Shown: piece after piece, positions 34,786-43,092 of the stretch
Numbering within the stretch: the first letter of the stretch is position 1
How the letters are laid out: each line of letters opens with the position of its first letter
Source of the DNA: Patescibacteria group bacterium
GTDB lineage: Bacteria; Patescibacteriota; Patescibacteriia; 2-12-FULL-60-25
Length of the DNA: 64,000 nt
NCBI GenBank assembly: GCA_018061025.1
Contig: JAGOUY010000009.1
Span: forward strand, 1-64,000
Direction of reading: 5' to 3'
Program-made: the position numbers and the translations under genes
The notes under the pieces: model-generated
Database searches by the model: none
What the model was told of the DNA's origin: nothing
Seen by the model: the letters and a program-made list of their open reading frames with translations, nothing else

Positions 34786-35202
34786 TTAAAGTAAAAGATC
34801 CAGCATGACTTCGGCAAAGGATCCTGGATCATGTTCTCCTTTCCAGAACGCATATTGGCGTCTGTCCGGACGTGAATAATCCGGTACAACTGATCTCATA
34901 TCTGTATAAAGGACTGTCGTCTGTTCAGGCTTTGTAACTAAAACCCACTCGTAAAAGGCAACTCCTCCATACACTCCTTCGTCTCTATGGTGAGGCGGGG
35001 GCAGGTCGATGTCTCTTCCTGACGGAATGACATTATCCCAAATAACGAGATCGTAGACGCCATTCTTGAACCGCGCTACCGCTTCATCAACGGTTGCGCA
35101 AAATTCAACATCAAACCCTACGTTGGAGAGTGCGCGTTGATGCCCGTGCAATGTCCATGCATCATCATCGAGCCACAGGAGGCTTCTTTCTTCCTTGCTC
35201 AT
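34786..35202 (-). CDS. Stand-alone response-regulator receiver-like domain, 138 aa
   Basis: Receiver fold: LLWLDDDAWTLHGHQRAL provides the acidic pair, VIWDNVIPSG the phospho-acceptor Asp (about residue 55), LYTDM the Thr switch, and FWKGE the conserved Lys. There is a long insert after the acceptor (RDIDLPPPHHRDEGVYGG). No output domain and no histidine kinase nearby. A strong AGGAGGAG lies before ATG and a promoter at 35220-35248, as in the orphan class. Confidence 0.82.
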   Translation of the reverse strand: MSKEERSLLWLDDDAWTLHGHQRALSNVGFDVEFCATVDEAVARFKNGVYDLVIWDNVIPSGRDIDLPPPHHRDEGVYGGVAFYEWVLVTKPEQTTVLYTDMRSVVPDYSRPDRRQYAFWKGEHDPGSFAEVMLDLLL

Positions 35203-35219
35203 GATCTCCTCCTGAGGCT

Positions 35220-35248
35220 AATCTAGCCTGGGAACAGAGAAAAGGCAA
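35220..35248 (-). promoter_or_regulatory. Promoter of the receiver-domain gene
   Basis: Minus strand: TTGCCT (35243-35248), 17 nt, TAGATT (35220-35225). Confidence 0.55.
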
Positions 35249-35279
35249 AATACGGATCAAACATCTCTGTTGCCACCCC

Positions 35280-35951
35280 CTACCAAATCTTCAATGGATT
35301 AAAATCCGTATCCCGATCGTAATAATCTTCTTGTTCGAGATGTTTCAGCTTGTGGATCACAAAATAGGTAATGGGTGTACACACCGCCTCGATAAGCACT
35401 TTTAGCAACCAGCCGGATAAGATGGAGGCGACTAGGATATTTGTCGGCAGAATATTTGAGAGCGCGATGCCATAAAAAAGCCCCGTGTTTATCCCCTCTC
35501 CCAGAATCGTAGAAGCGATCGTTCTCGCCCACAGGTGTTTTCCTTGGGTCCAAACTTTCATTTTTGCCAGGAGATAATCATTGGCCATACCGCCCGCCCA
35601 GACCGCGATCCAGCCTCCGATGAGAATGCGAGGCACAGAGCCTAAGACGCGTGCATAGGCTGCATTTGCTTCAAACCCAGTGGCTGGTGGCAGCCAGACG
35701 ACGAGTTGATAGAGCAACCCTGCCAAAATGGAACACGCGAGAACTGTCCAGACTACGCGACGGGATTGGACGTAGCCGTATACTTCGGTGAGGATGTCGG
35801 AAAAGATGTAGGTGAGAGGAAAATAGAGAACAGTTGCAGAGACAGTGAACCAACCGAGCTGGATGATCTTGCCTGCGCTCACGTCGGAGATGAGTTGGAG
35901 GGCGACGTAGAGCGAGGTGATGGTTCCTAGATAGCGATACGAACGAGTCAT
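35280..35951 (-). CDS. yhhQ: Queuosine precursor transporter (YhhQ/VUT family)
   Basis: 223 aa with about six membrane helices. Family landmarks are LYFPLTYIFSDILTEVYGY near the N-terminus, WIAVWAGGMANDYLLAKMKVWTQGKHLWARTIASTILGEGINT in the middle, and LIEAVCTPITYFVIHKLK. The family imports preQ0/preQ1 or queuine for tRNA modification. No queuosine synthesis genes are here, consistent with salvage. It is divergent from the third TrmB-like gene, sharing an operator-rich gap. Confidence 0.93.
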   Translation of the reverse strand: MTRSYRYLGTITSLYVALQLISDVSAGKIIQLGWFTVSATVLYFPLTYIFSDILTEVYGYVQSRRVVWTVLACSILAGLLYQLVVWLPPATGFEANAAYARVLGSVPRILIGGWIAVWAGGMANDYLLAKMKVWTQGKHLWARTIASTILGEGINTGLFYGIALSNILPTNILVASILSGWLLKVLIEAVCTPITYFVIHKLKHLEQEDYYDRDTDFNPLKIW

Positions 35952-36013
35952 GCGCCTATTTGAGCATATTTGTTTAATTTTGTGACAATTTTTATTCCTA
36001 TTTATTGTATATT

Positions 36014-36029
36014 TAGCAAAATATTGCTA
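36014..36029. promoter_or_regulatory. Palindromic operator candidate 1
   Basis: TAGCAA-AATA-TTGCTA, perfect 6-bp arms, in the divergent gap between yhhQ and TrmB-like gene 3. Confidence 0.5.
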
Positions 36030-36030
36030 G

Positions 36031-36055
36031 TATTTGTTGTAAATACCAACAAATA
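36031..36055. promoter_or_regulatory. Palindromic operator candidate 2, overlapping a start codon
   Basis: TATTTGTTG-N7-CAACAAATA, perfect 9-bp arms, reaching the A of ATG 36055. Suited to autoregulation by the downstream TrmB-like protein. Confidence 0.6.
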
Positions 36056-36792
36056 TGGATACAACCCTGCTCGCATCACTCGTACAATTAGGTTGGGAAG
36101 AAAAACAAGCGACGATCTATTTAGCCTTGCTGAGTTTAGGCGTGAGCCCTGCCGGCAGGATTGCGGAAGAGGCCGACGTTAATCGTAGTGTCACGTATGA
36201 CGTGCTTGCGACCTTGGTTGAACGTGGGTATGTACGCGAAGATATACGAAACAAGGTAAAGCGGTATTCTGCGACAGATCCACAACGCATCTTTCATGAA
36301 GCGCGGGCGCATTTTGAAAATTTTAAGTTCATGCTCCCCATGTTCCAAGCCTTACAGTATCGTGGCGACAAAAAACCTCGCATTGAGTTCTATGAAGGCG
36401 AGGAAGCGATCCCTCGCATCTTCCAAACCTCTGATACGGGATCTACTCGTCGGTTCATGGCCTCGTATGCGCAGATTGAGAAACACTTTCCGCATGAGTA
36501 TAGCCGCTGGACACAACGTGTCACGCATGCGAAACATCTTACTCCTACGAAACACCTATTAGCGGACGATACAGCAGCGCGAGATTTCGCGAAACGATCC
36601 AAATACCACAAGAGTTATGAATTTCGCTTTTTATCTCCTGGAACGGATATCTTAATGGATCTTGCGATTGTGGATGATGTGCTGGCGATTACGAGCTTTG
36701 ATCCTGTCTCGATGGTTGTGATCCATTCCAAAGAACTGGCTCACTCGGCTGGGATTTTGTTTGATATGGCTTGGAAGATGGCGAGAAAATAA
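36055..36792 (+). CDS. TrmB-like transcriptional regulator 3, 245 aa
   Basis: Winged helix (residues ~1-70: LGWEEKQATIYLALLSLGVSPAGRIAEEADVNRSVTYDVLATLVERGYV), a linker helix and the CPR-type C-terminal sensor domain (IEFYEGEEAIPRIFQTSDTGSTRRFMASYAQIEKHFP... ILMDLAIVDDVLAITSFDP). Two palindromes sit immediately upstream, one overlapping the start codon. Divergent from yhhQ, which it might control; that link is inference from position. Confidence 0.88.
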   Translation: MDTTLLASLVQLGWEEKQATIYLALLSLGVSPAGRIAEEADVNRSVTYDVLATLVERGYVREDIRNKVKRYSATDPQRIFHEARAHFENFKFMLPMFQALQYRGDKKPRIEFYEGEEAIPRIFQTSDTGSTRRFMASYAQIEKHFPHEYSRWTQRVTHAKHLTPTKHLLADDTAARDFAKRSKYHKSYEFRFLSPGTDILMDLAIVDDVLAITSFDPVSMVVIHSKELAHSAGILFDMAWKMARK

Positions 36793-36835
36793 TACTCTCT
36801 CAGACATTCGACGATGTCGATGGATCAATCAAGAG

Positions 36836-36858
36836 AAGGAGGATACGAATACCTCCTT
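36836..36858. terminator. Hairpin between convergent genes
   Basis: AAGGAGG pairs with CCTCCTT around a 9-nt loop, between TrmB-like gene 3 and the 36884-37801 gene. No U-tract. Confidence 0.5.
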
Positions 36859-36883
36859 AGAAGTGAAAAGAACGTAGTTACCG

Positions 36884-37801
36884 TTAATTTATAGATCCCT
36901 GCAGTTGCCTGCGGAGCTGGGAGGCCCAGGCAGGATTCAGGGAGTGGAGGGTGCGAAGGAGCTGTTCTTGCTGATCTCGGCCGATCGTTTTAACTCTTCT
37001 TGCTGGTGACACAGATGCATCGGCTGTGAGTCGTGCGGCGACTTCCTCGTGAGTCATGCAGGCGAGACCGATCTGGCTGACCAGCGCTTTGACCTGGTAT
37101 GCCAGCGTCGCCTCGTCGTGCTTCTGCCTGGCATGTTCTGCGTAGGCAATGAACGCACGGATGTAGTCCTCGATGGATTTGGAACTGAGGGCGATATCCG
37201 CGAACCTCCTTCCTTGCAAGAGGAGCGGATACCCGGCGGCGATCTTGCGTGCCATGTCCAGATGATTCTGGTCGTCGGTGGTGGTGAATAGGTGGATCTC
37301 GACGCGGCAGGCATCCATCCCTTCGAGCTCGAGGGACTCCACCTGTCGCGCCAGAGCACGGATGAGTGTGAGACGCTCGGGAGTGCCGTCGTGCCCGTAC
37401 ATCTCCATCTGGGCTTCCAGCAAAAAGACGGGGGCACCATGGAAGAGACGTGTGGTGAGAGCATCGGCGTCTGCTACCCGGTCGAACTGGGCCAGATAGC
37501 CCATCAACCCGATATACAGGCAGCTGTTGTAGTAGACTCGCTGCTCGTCATCGGCCGGCATCTCTCCGATCAGTTCGAGCGCTTCCTCTACTGCATTGAG
37601 CTCCGCCAGTTCGCGGAGGAGTTGATAGCGGAGCTGCTCGACTCGGCATGGCTCTACAGCATCCACTTCCGTCACTCCATCCATGTCGTCAAACTCAGCG
37701 TCGTCCTCTCCCCCTTCATCGGAACCTTCATCGTTGATGCACTGACGAGCGGAACGCCATGCCAGCCTAATTCCTTCGATCTGCAGTTCACGATCACTCA
37801 T
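36884..37801 (-). CDS. Hypothetical helical-repeat protein, 305 aa
   Basis: No family recognised. It begins MSDRELQIEGIRLAWRSAR, followed by a very acidic stretch (DEGSDEGGEDDAEFDDMDG, ~27-45). Helix pairs then recur with small and large hydrophobic residues (LLRELAELNAVEEALELIGEMP), reminiscent of TPR-like repeats. The start at 37801 is chosen because the -10 box at 37859 puts the transcript start near 37852, ruling out a longer form; AAAGGA lies upstream. Orphan-class single gene. Confidence 0.72.
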   Translation of the reverse strand: MSDRELQIEGIRLAWRSARQCINDEGSDEGGEDDAEFDDMDGVTEVDAVEPCRVEQLRYQLLRELAELNAVEEALELIGEMPADDEQRVYYNSCLYIGLMGYLAQFDRVADADALTTRLFHGAPVFLLEAQMEMYGHDGTPERLTLIRALARQVESLELEGMDACRVEIHLFTTTDDQNHLDMARKIAAGYPLLLQGRRFADIALSSKSIEDYIRAFIAYAEHARQKHDEATLAYQVKALVSQIGLACMTHEEVAARLTADASVSPARRVKTIGRDQQEQLLRTLHSLNPAWASQLRRQLQGSIN

Positions 37802-37858
37802 GCCTCGTCCTTTCGCGGCCTCAAACCCTTGTTTGAGGTTGGCTTCTGCCAACGTGAG

Positions 37859-37887
37859 ACCTTAGGCTAAAATCCTCCCTCCGTCAA
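37859..37887 (-). promoter_or_regulatory. Promoter of the 37801 gene
   Basis: Minus strand: TTGACG (37882-37887), 17 nt, TAAGGT (37859-37864). It decides the start codon of the gene. Confidence 0.7.
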
Positions 37888-37916
37888 TGTCATTCCTGAA
37901 ACATTCGCTGTATTTA

Positions 37917-38669
37917 TTAAGTTTCCAGATACATCGCGTTATGATCCGAAACTTCTTCCGGGAGGATTTTGAACTCTTTTACTTTGATCTCTGGACCTAC
38001 GAATGTGTAATCAGCGAAGCGGACGGGTTTCGTATACAAAGTGGTTCTGGTTGAAGTTACCCCATGTTCGCGGATCAAGTTATGAAAGCCAACGGATTCT
38101 ATGAGTGCAATACTCTTTGAATCGGGAAGGAGATTGAAATCGCCCATGATGATGGCTGGATGCCCTAACTCCTCAACGCAATCAATGATGGCCTGTGATT
38201 GTAAGAGGCGCGCTTCGGTATCACCTTTTCCGCCTGGTTGCCAAGCAGCGTGAAGGTTGATGATGGTACGCAGTCCTTCTGCTGTTTCTGCAACTATGTA
38301 CTGCAGATTGCGGGCGTGGTCAGCGATATCTTCTTTTGAGAAATAGCCGCGTTCGCGGTAGATAAAATGCTCTCCCTCGGCGACGATAGGAATCGTTTTC
38401 TTCACCAACATGGTAAGGCCCCAGAAATCAAAGAAGCTGGGTCGGAAATAGGCGACATGATCCGGCAATACGTTCTTAATTTTCGTTAAGAGTTGCGTCT
38501 CTACACTTCCCATACTTCGACCAGCGGCGAATTCATTTAACATGTGTTCGCCCCCATCCCAAACCTCTTGTAAACAAAAGACATCCACGTCTTGGCGCTC
38601 TTGGAAAAAGGCGAGGAGTTCTTCGAGCCCCGCTCGTGCGCCCCAGACATTTAAAGAGATAAGCTCCAT
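37917..38669 (-). CDS. Endonuclease/exonuclease/phosphatase family protein, 250 aa
   Basis: EEP-fold metal-dependent phosphodiesterase. MELISLNVWG gives the first metal-site Asn, FCLQEVWDGGE the metal-binding Glu, NLHAAWQPGGKGDTEARLLQSQAI the active-site His region, IIMGDFNLLPDS the Asp/Asn pair, and EVSDHNAMYLE the terminal Asp-His. DNA, RNA, lipid or phosphoester substrates are all possible. ATG 38669 is preferred to ATG 38699. It starts right after the Tat-signal gene on the same strand, so they may be co-transcribed. Confidence 0.92.
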   Translation of the reverse strand: MELISLNVWGARAGLEELLAFFQERQDVDVFCLQEVWDGGEHMLNEFAAGRSMGSVETQLLTKIKNVLPDHVAYFRPSFFDFWGLTMLVKKTIPIVAEGEHFIYRERGYFSKEDIADHARNLQYIVAETAEGLRTIINLHAAWQPGGKGDTEARLLQSQAIIDCVEELGHPAIIMGDFNLLPDSKSIALIESVGFHNLIREHGVTSTRTTLYTKPVRFADYTFVGPEIKVKEFKILPEEVSDHNAMYLET

Positions 38670-38703
38670 ACTGGCATGAGCATTCTGTTTTACTGCCACG
38701 AGA

Positions 38704-40791
38704 TTACGTCGATGGTTGGTGGAGGGTATCGATAACCTGGGAAAAGGCGGCGACGCTGGCGAGAAAGAGTTGGGCGTTGGCGAGCTGTGCGAAACGGTTT
38801 TGTAAGGTTTCTGGCATGGTCATGTCGCTTACTTGGGTTCGTGTTGATCCATCGTGGATGACGACCTCCCATTTGCGTTGAGCAAAGTTTGGCCCATTGC
38901 CTACTTTGGTAAGCGAACCCGCTTGTTCGGCGAGCTTAAGCGGGGCAATTGTCACAAGATCGGCGAGCTGTGGATGCTGATTAAATACTTCCTCTCCATA
39001 ATACGTCTTGAAGAAGGCTTTTAAGCTTTCTTCGCCAAAGAGATAGGCGGCGACATTATCTGCAAAGGCGGACATGGCGATAACCGAGAGAAGATAGGCG
39101 CCTACGGCTTCTTTGGCCTGAGCGGGCGAAGGTCGCGTCCCCTCTTTTATCCCACAGATTTTTGGCACAGCCTCGGAGGCGAGCCGGGCAGCGGGAGCAA
39201 CGACAGGTACTTGGGTTAAGAGCGCAAACAACACTTCTTTGGCTCCATGAGAGAGAAAGGCGTTGTCATGTTCTTCGGTGGGGGTCTCTTGCACGGCCTG
39301 CTTTTCGGAAGCAGATGAGGAATCCGGTATTGAAGCCCGCATAATATGTCTCATCGCTTCTTCTGCAGCACGTTGGGCAGCTGGTGGCCGAGATTCTATC
39401 TGAGCACTTGGATCACGAAATTCGCCCCGTATTTCTCCTAATTCAAACGCAGGAGCCGCATCCACTCCCGCTATTCCTTCTTCCAAAGGCAAAGATAGGT
39501 TCAGTTTGCCATTTAAGAGAGCGCTCAGCCATTCTTTGGGATCTGCCTGTATTTCCAAGAGAAGCTTTCCTATCCGTGCCTTGGCTGTCTGTGCTTTGTC
39601 GCTTGCTTCCGTTAGGACATTTCGTGCAGCTTCACGTTTTATCCTTAGATATTCAGCTCCGTGGATAGATACGGGAGCGCCAGAATCTTGGGAGCGCGTA
39701 GCGCGTGTCACCATCTGTGTCAGCGAGGATAGGACAGCGCCCTGTTTACGCAGAAAGATTTGCGCTTGTGACCCTTGTATTTCTATCCCCGCTTTCTTTA
39801 ACCACAGCATCGCACCTTCTAGCGAATGTGCTTCGCTGTTGGCTATGCCAAAGGCATGAGCCTTGATGAGACGTTCGGGAGTTTTGGCGTGACGCATGGC
39901 GGCGAAAATTTCTGGTGGATCGCCCACGCCCCAAGACCCTTGGACATTGCTCGCCAACGTAAGCGTGAGTTTTGAAAATCCCCATGGTCCGTTGAAGAGC
40001 TCATTCGTTTCTTTTGCGGCCTGTGCTTCGAGCGTTGCTTTATCTAAAAAACGGGACTCGTTTTGGCGCAATTCATGAACCACCTGACGGCTAAAGGTGA
40101 GTTCGTGTAGCGTTTGTAAAATCCCTTCCTTCATGCGATCCGCGGTGGCAGAAGAGGCATAGGTTGTTCCAAGAGGAGCGAGGGCGGATGTGACGGCGAC
40201 AAGATCGGCCACGGCGTGCGTGAGCCGTTCTTCAAGGTGCTTGCGATGGCTTTCCCAGTGGCTTAGGTGCGGCTGCTCCAAATTGGGTCGAGGAGGGAGT
40301 TGAGAGACAAACTGGTCTCGTCCCAAGAGTTTATCTGGATCTACATGCAGCGCACGCGTGCTGGCATCAGATAACCCAACGAGAATCGGGACGAGTTTTA
40401 GCCCATCTATAAGCTCATGCAGTTCTTCCTGGCCACGCTTCGCATATTCGCCACCCATGCTCGATAGTAATGCAATACGACCGCCTTCTAGCGCGGTCAT
40501 CTTAGCAGCGGATTCAGGACCCAGGGATTCTCCCGCCACCCCAGTGACCGTTTCCTTGATCGCACCATTCCATATCACAGAATGAAGAAATTGCCCGACG
40601 ACAACCCCGGCACTCGCAAGGTCTGCCAGCTTCTTTTGTTGGTCTTTTTGACCTTCTGTCTGGTTAGATTCCGGCATTTCACGAAATTTTTCGCGCAGGG
40701 ATTCTAGTTTACTGCCCGCATAATACCCTGCCCCCGCAGCCGCCGCTGCTCCCCCGAGGCGCAAAAAATCACGTCGCGTTATGTTTTCCAT
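38704..40791 (-). CDS. Tat-signal secreted or anchored protein, 695 aa
   Basis: The N-terminus MENITRRDFLRLGGAAAAAGAGYYAGSK is a textbook twin-arginine signal (RRDFLR plus a hydrophobic Ala/Gly stretch). The next ~500 residues are helical, Ala/Glu/Leu-rich and without known motifs. Near the C-terminus, VPVVAPAARL, LSVIAMSAFADNVAAYLFG and GSLTKVGNGPNFAQ recall segments of putative Na+/H+ antiporters, but the protein has few membrane helices. ATG 40791 is chosen because it gives the clean signal. Whether this genome encodes TatC is unknown from the window. Confidence 0.75.
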   Translation of the reverse strand: MENITRRDFLRLGGAAAAAGAGYYAGSKLESLREKFREMPESNQTEGQKDQQKKLADLASAGVVVGQFLHSVIWNGAIKETVTGVAGESLGPESAAKMTALEGGRIALLSSMGGEYAKRGQEELHELIDGLKLVPILVGLSDASTRALHVDPDKLLGRDQFVSQLPPRPNLEQPHLSHWESHRKHLEERLTHAVADLVAVTSALAPLGTTYASSATADRMKEGILQTLHELTFSRQVVHELRQNESRFLDKATLEAQAAKETNELFNGPWGFSKLTLTLASNVQGSWGVGDPPEIFAAMRHAKTPERLIKAHAFGIANSEAHSLEGAMLWLKKAGIEIQGSQAQIFLRKQGAVLSSLTQMVTRATRSQDSGAPVSIHGAEYLRIKREAARNVLTEASDKAQTAKARIGKLLLEIQADPKEWLSALLNGKLNLSLPLEEGIAGVDAAPAFELGEIRGEFRDPSAQIESRPPAAQRAAEEAMRHIMRASIPDSSSASEKQAVQETPTEEHDNAFLSHGAKEVLFALLTQVPVVAPAARLASEAVPKICGIKEGTRPSPAQAKEAVGAYLLSVIAMSAFADNVAAYLFGEESLKAFFKTYYGEEVFNQHPQLADLVTIAPLKLAEQAGSLTKVGNGPNFAQRKWEVVIHDGSTRTQVSDMTMPETLQNRFAQLANAQLFLASVAAFSQVIDTLHQPST

Positions 40792-40868
40792 AGGAAAAGT
40801 ATACCTTATCTGCCATAAAACTTGTATTTTATTTACCATCCACATCTTTTTTCCGCGAAAATATAAAT

Positions 40869-40888
40869 GCTCAGCGTTTAAGCTGAGC
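40869..40888. terminator. Hairpin, 7-bp stem
   Basis: GCTCAGC pairs with GCTGAGC around GTTTAA. A near copy (CAGCGTTTACGCTG, then GAGCTGTTTT) occurs at 46161-46188. It lies in a gene-free gap upstream of the promoter at 40976. Confidence 0.45.
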
Positions 40889-40975
40889 TGTTATGACTTA
40901 AGATATATAGCGATCTCCTTACCAAACTATCGAAACATACCATTCTGGGTGGATGGTGCGACCACTTTGGAAATA

Positions 40976-41004
40976 TTGACAAAATGTCTTTTTTCACCTA
41001 CCGT
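40976..41004 (+). promoter_or_regulatory. Promoter of the Asp-rich lipoprotein gene
   Basis: TTGACA (40976-40981), 17 nt, TACCGT (40999-41004); leader of about 175 nt. Confidence 0.6.
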
Positions 41005-41183
41005 CCCTCTCTTACTGTATTGGAGCGAGGATAGGGGTTGTAGACGGAAATATTGGTTCTTTAACCAGTCTTTCGTCTAGAACCTCGTGTTCTGGCGACA
41101 GGCGAAAGGGATAACGTCGATGGTTCGACGTGAAGACGCTCGTCGTCCCTGATCGTTCTGGTTTGAGAAAGGTAGGAACCCTT

Positions 41184-42212
41184 ATGAAGGGTTTCGGAGG
41201 TCTGGCTTGTCTCCTGTTCGTCGTCCTCGGTGCATGCACCGAGACGGTCACGGCAACCAGCGCGGACGCCACCGTCGACGCGCAGCCCACCGCGGATACG
41301 CGGTCCGTGGACGACACCGTCCAGCCGATGGAGGAACCTCCGGAGGACGTCGTGGCCCTCGAGGACGGGTTCGAGAAGGACGCGGCGGTCAACGCGGCCA
41401 AGGATGCCGTCGAAGAGGACGCCGCGCTCGATGCGAGCGTCGATCAGCCGGAGGCCGACGTCCCCATCGCCGAAGACGCGTTCGCAGAGGACGTCCCGGC
41501 GGAGATCGCGATCGATGCCTCCGAGCCGATGGATGTCGCAGATGCCGCAGACGCGATCGAGGAGGACGCCACACTCGATGCGATGGGCGTCGATCGCCTC
41601 GACGTTCGCGACGCGGACGCGCCCGACGCTCCGCTCCCCACAGTTCTGACCGTCATCTTCGAGGGGCCGCCGGCCAGGAGTTACCCGGCTGGCTCCACCC
41701 GCGTCCTGCTCCTGCAGTTTCGGTTCATCGTGGGGCCGTACAACCTGCGCCTGTGGTGGCTGCCGTTCACATGGGAGGGGGTCACGGAAAACGATTTTCT
41801 CCAAGGGACCTGGGGAACCAATTACATCTTCAACCGTCACCTGGTCGACATGGTCATGGGCAGGGACATTACGCCCCCTTACTCAAGCCGCTCGCCTGGC
41901 AACGCTCGTGTGTACCGCGACCCGAACTCGCTCATCAACAGCTATGACGCAATGATGCTCCTAGCACATCACCAGTACGTGGTGGGTGCCGTGGTGGACA
42001 TCGGCACCGTGGAAGATGCGCCTGGTGAACTCTTCAGCGGCACGCACTCGTACCGGGCGACAGTCGGCGGCTACTACCCGATCGACCGCGACTACTTCTT
42101 CGCGCACAGCACCATCGAAGACGCGGATCGCTTCGGCGTGAGGTACGGCCCCGAGCGGATTGCGGGCAACGTGCCCATGATCGGCAACCCCATGACCGTG
42201 CTCGCGCGCTGA
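41184..42212 (+). CDS. Asp/Ala-rich lipoprotein, 342 aa
   Basis: Start at ATG 41184: AGGA lies 6 nt upstream and it yields a lipoprotein signal MKGFGGLACLLFVVLGAC with the lipidated Cys at residue 18. Residues ~20-155 are a low-complexity Asp/Ala/Val/Glu linker (repeats such as DAADAIEEDATLDA). A folded domain of ~185 residues follows (TVIFEGPPARSYPAGSTRVLLLQF...), probably beta-rich and extracellular. GC content is well above neighbours. Such DA-rich lipoprotein linkers are a hallmark of Myxococcota-type bacteria, so acquisition by transfer is likely. Confidence 0.8.
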   Translation: MKGFGGLACLLFVVLGACTETVTATSADATVDAQPTADTRSVDDTVQPMEEPPEDVVALEDGFEKDAAVNAAKDAVEEDAALDASVDQPEADVPIAEDAFAEDVPAEIAIDASEPMDVADAADAIEEDATLDAMGVDRLDVRDADAPDAPLPTVLTVIFEGPPARSYPAGSTRVLLLQFRFIVGPYNLRLWWLPFTWEGVTENDFLQGTWGTNYIFNRHLVDMVMGRDITPPYSSRSPGNARVYRDPNSLINSYDAMMLLAHHQYVVGAVVDIGTVEDAPGELFSGTHSYRATVGGYYPIDRDYFFAHSTIEDADRFGVRYGPERIAGNVPMIGNPMTVLAR

Positions 42213-42338
42213 TCCAGCTTCGCAACTAACCTTCCCTCTCCCCCAATCTTGCCCCTTCTCACTCGCCCCTCTCCGGATGGCTCGCCCATCCCCTATTCCT
42301 TTGCCATTCTCTGTGAGGATGGAAGAGGAATGACAAAT

Positions 42339-42364
42339 ACACTCGCTGAACGGCGGGTGTTTTG
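42339..42364 (+). terminator. Terminator after the Asp-rich lipoprotein
   Basis: ACACTCGC pairs with GCGGGTGT (one G-T pair) around TGAACG, then TTTT. Confidence 0.65.
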
Positions 42365-42392
42365 ATAAGGGATCATTGGATCTGCCACGAAT

Positions 42393-43034
42393 CTAATCTA
42401 GATACACAATCTTTCCTCCTTCGTCGATCACGAAGCCTCTCAGGTAGGTGTTTCGGTGAGTCGCTGTAAGCATATCTACCGAATATTCTCTTGATGGAGT
42501 TTTTCCATTTCGGAAATAGAGTTCGATGATGCGTAGTAAAAAGTCATGCGTGACAAATACTCTCGAGCCTGTTGTTGTGGGAAGAGTCGTGAACCAGTTC
42601 GTGAAGCGAACGATGGCTTGAGTGGCTGTTTCGGCGCCTTGCCCAGTCACCATGCCAGAAAAGACCGCGTTATTTAGCTTTGATAGATCTTTAAGCGCGC
42701 GTTCTTCCGCTGGCATGAGCTGATATAGATCAAATTCGATTTCTTTTAACGCATCTACTTGATACGTGGAGATCATGTGCTCTTCTTTTTTTAACGCTGC
42801 TTGTAAAAACAGCGCTGTGGTTCGACAGCGTTCAGATGGACTAGCGTATATCTCCTTTATTGCTTGCGTGGTTATCAATGGCTCAATATCTTGATAGAGA
42901 TCAGATAACACGTTCATGTCTACCGGCGGATTTAACGTACCGATTCCAAGCTCGCGGATGATGTTGAAGGGCATCTCGCTGTGATCGGCATAGGGCAGGA
43001 GGAGTTTTCCGTGCCGTAAAAAAATGAGTGACAC
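42393..43034 (-). CDS. Histidine phosphatase superfamily protein, 213 aa
   Basis: Starts MSLIFLRHGK, the RHG motif carrying the phospho-accepting His (residue 8). YASPSERCRTTALFL supplies the second Arg, and VFVTHDFLLRII the second catalytic His. The family covers phosphoglycerate mutase-like and broad phosphatases; the substrate is unknown. It lies just downstream of the PEP-synthase-like gene on the same strand, with about 58 nt between. Confidence 0.9.
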   Translation of the reverse strand: MSLIFLRHGKLLLPYADHSEMPFNIIRELGIGTLNPPVDMNVLSDLYQDIEPLITTQAIKEIYASPSERCRTTALFLQAALKKEEHMISTYQVDALKEIEFDLYQLMPAEERALKDLSKLNNAVFSGMVTGQGAETATQAIVRFTNWFTTLPTTTGSRVFVTHDFLLRIIELYFRNGKTPSREYSVDMLTATHRNTYLRGFVIDEGGKIVYLD

Positions 43035-43092
43035 AAGGTAGTAAGGAGGAGGAGGAGCAAAGAGCGCTTCTCCTCCTAAGGAAGAGTAAAGG

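Noticed and set aside
41207-41947. Arg/Gly-rich frame overlapping the Asp-rich lipoprotein
   Set aside because: Caused by high GC in the DA-repeat region; lacks start signals and signal peptide.
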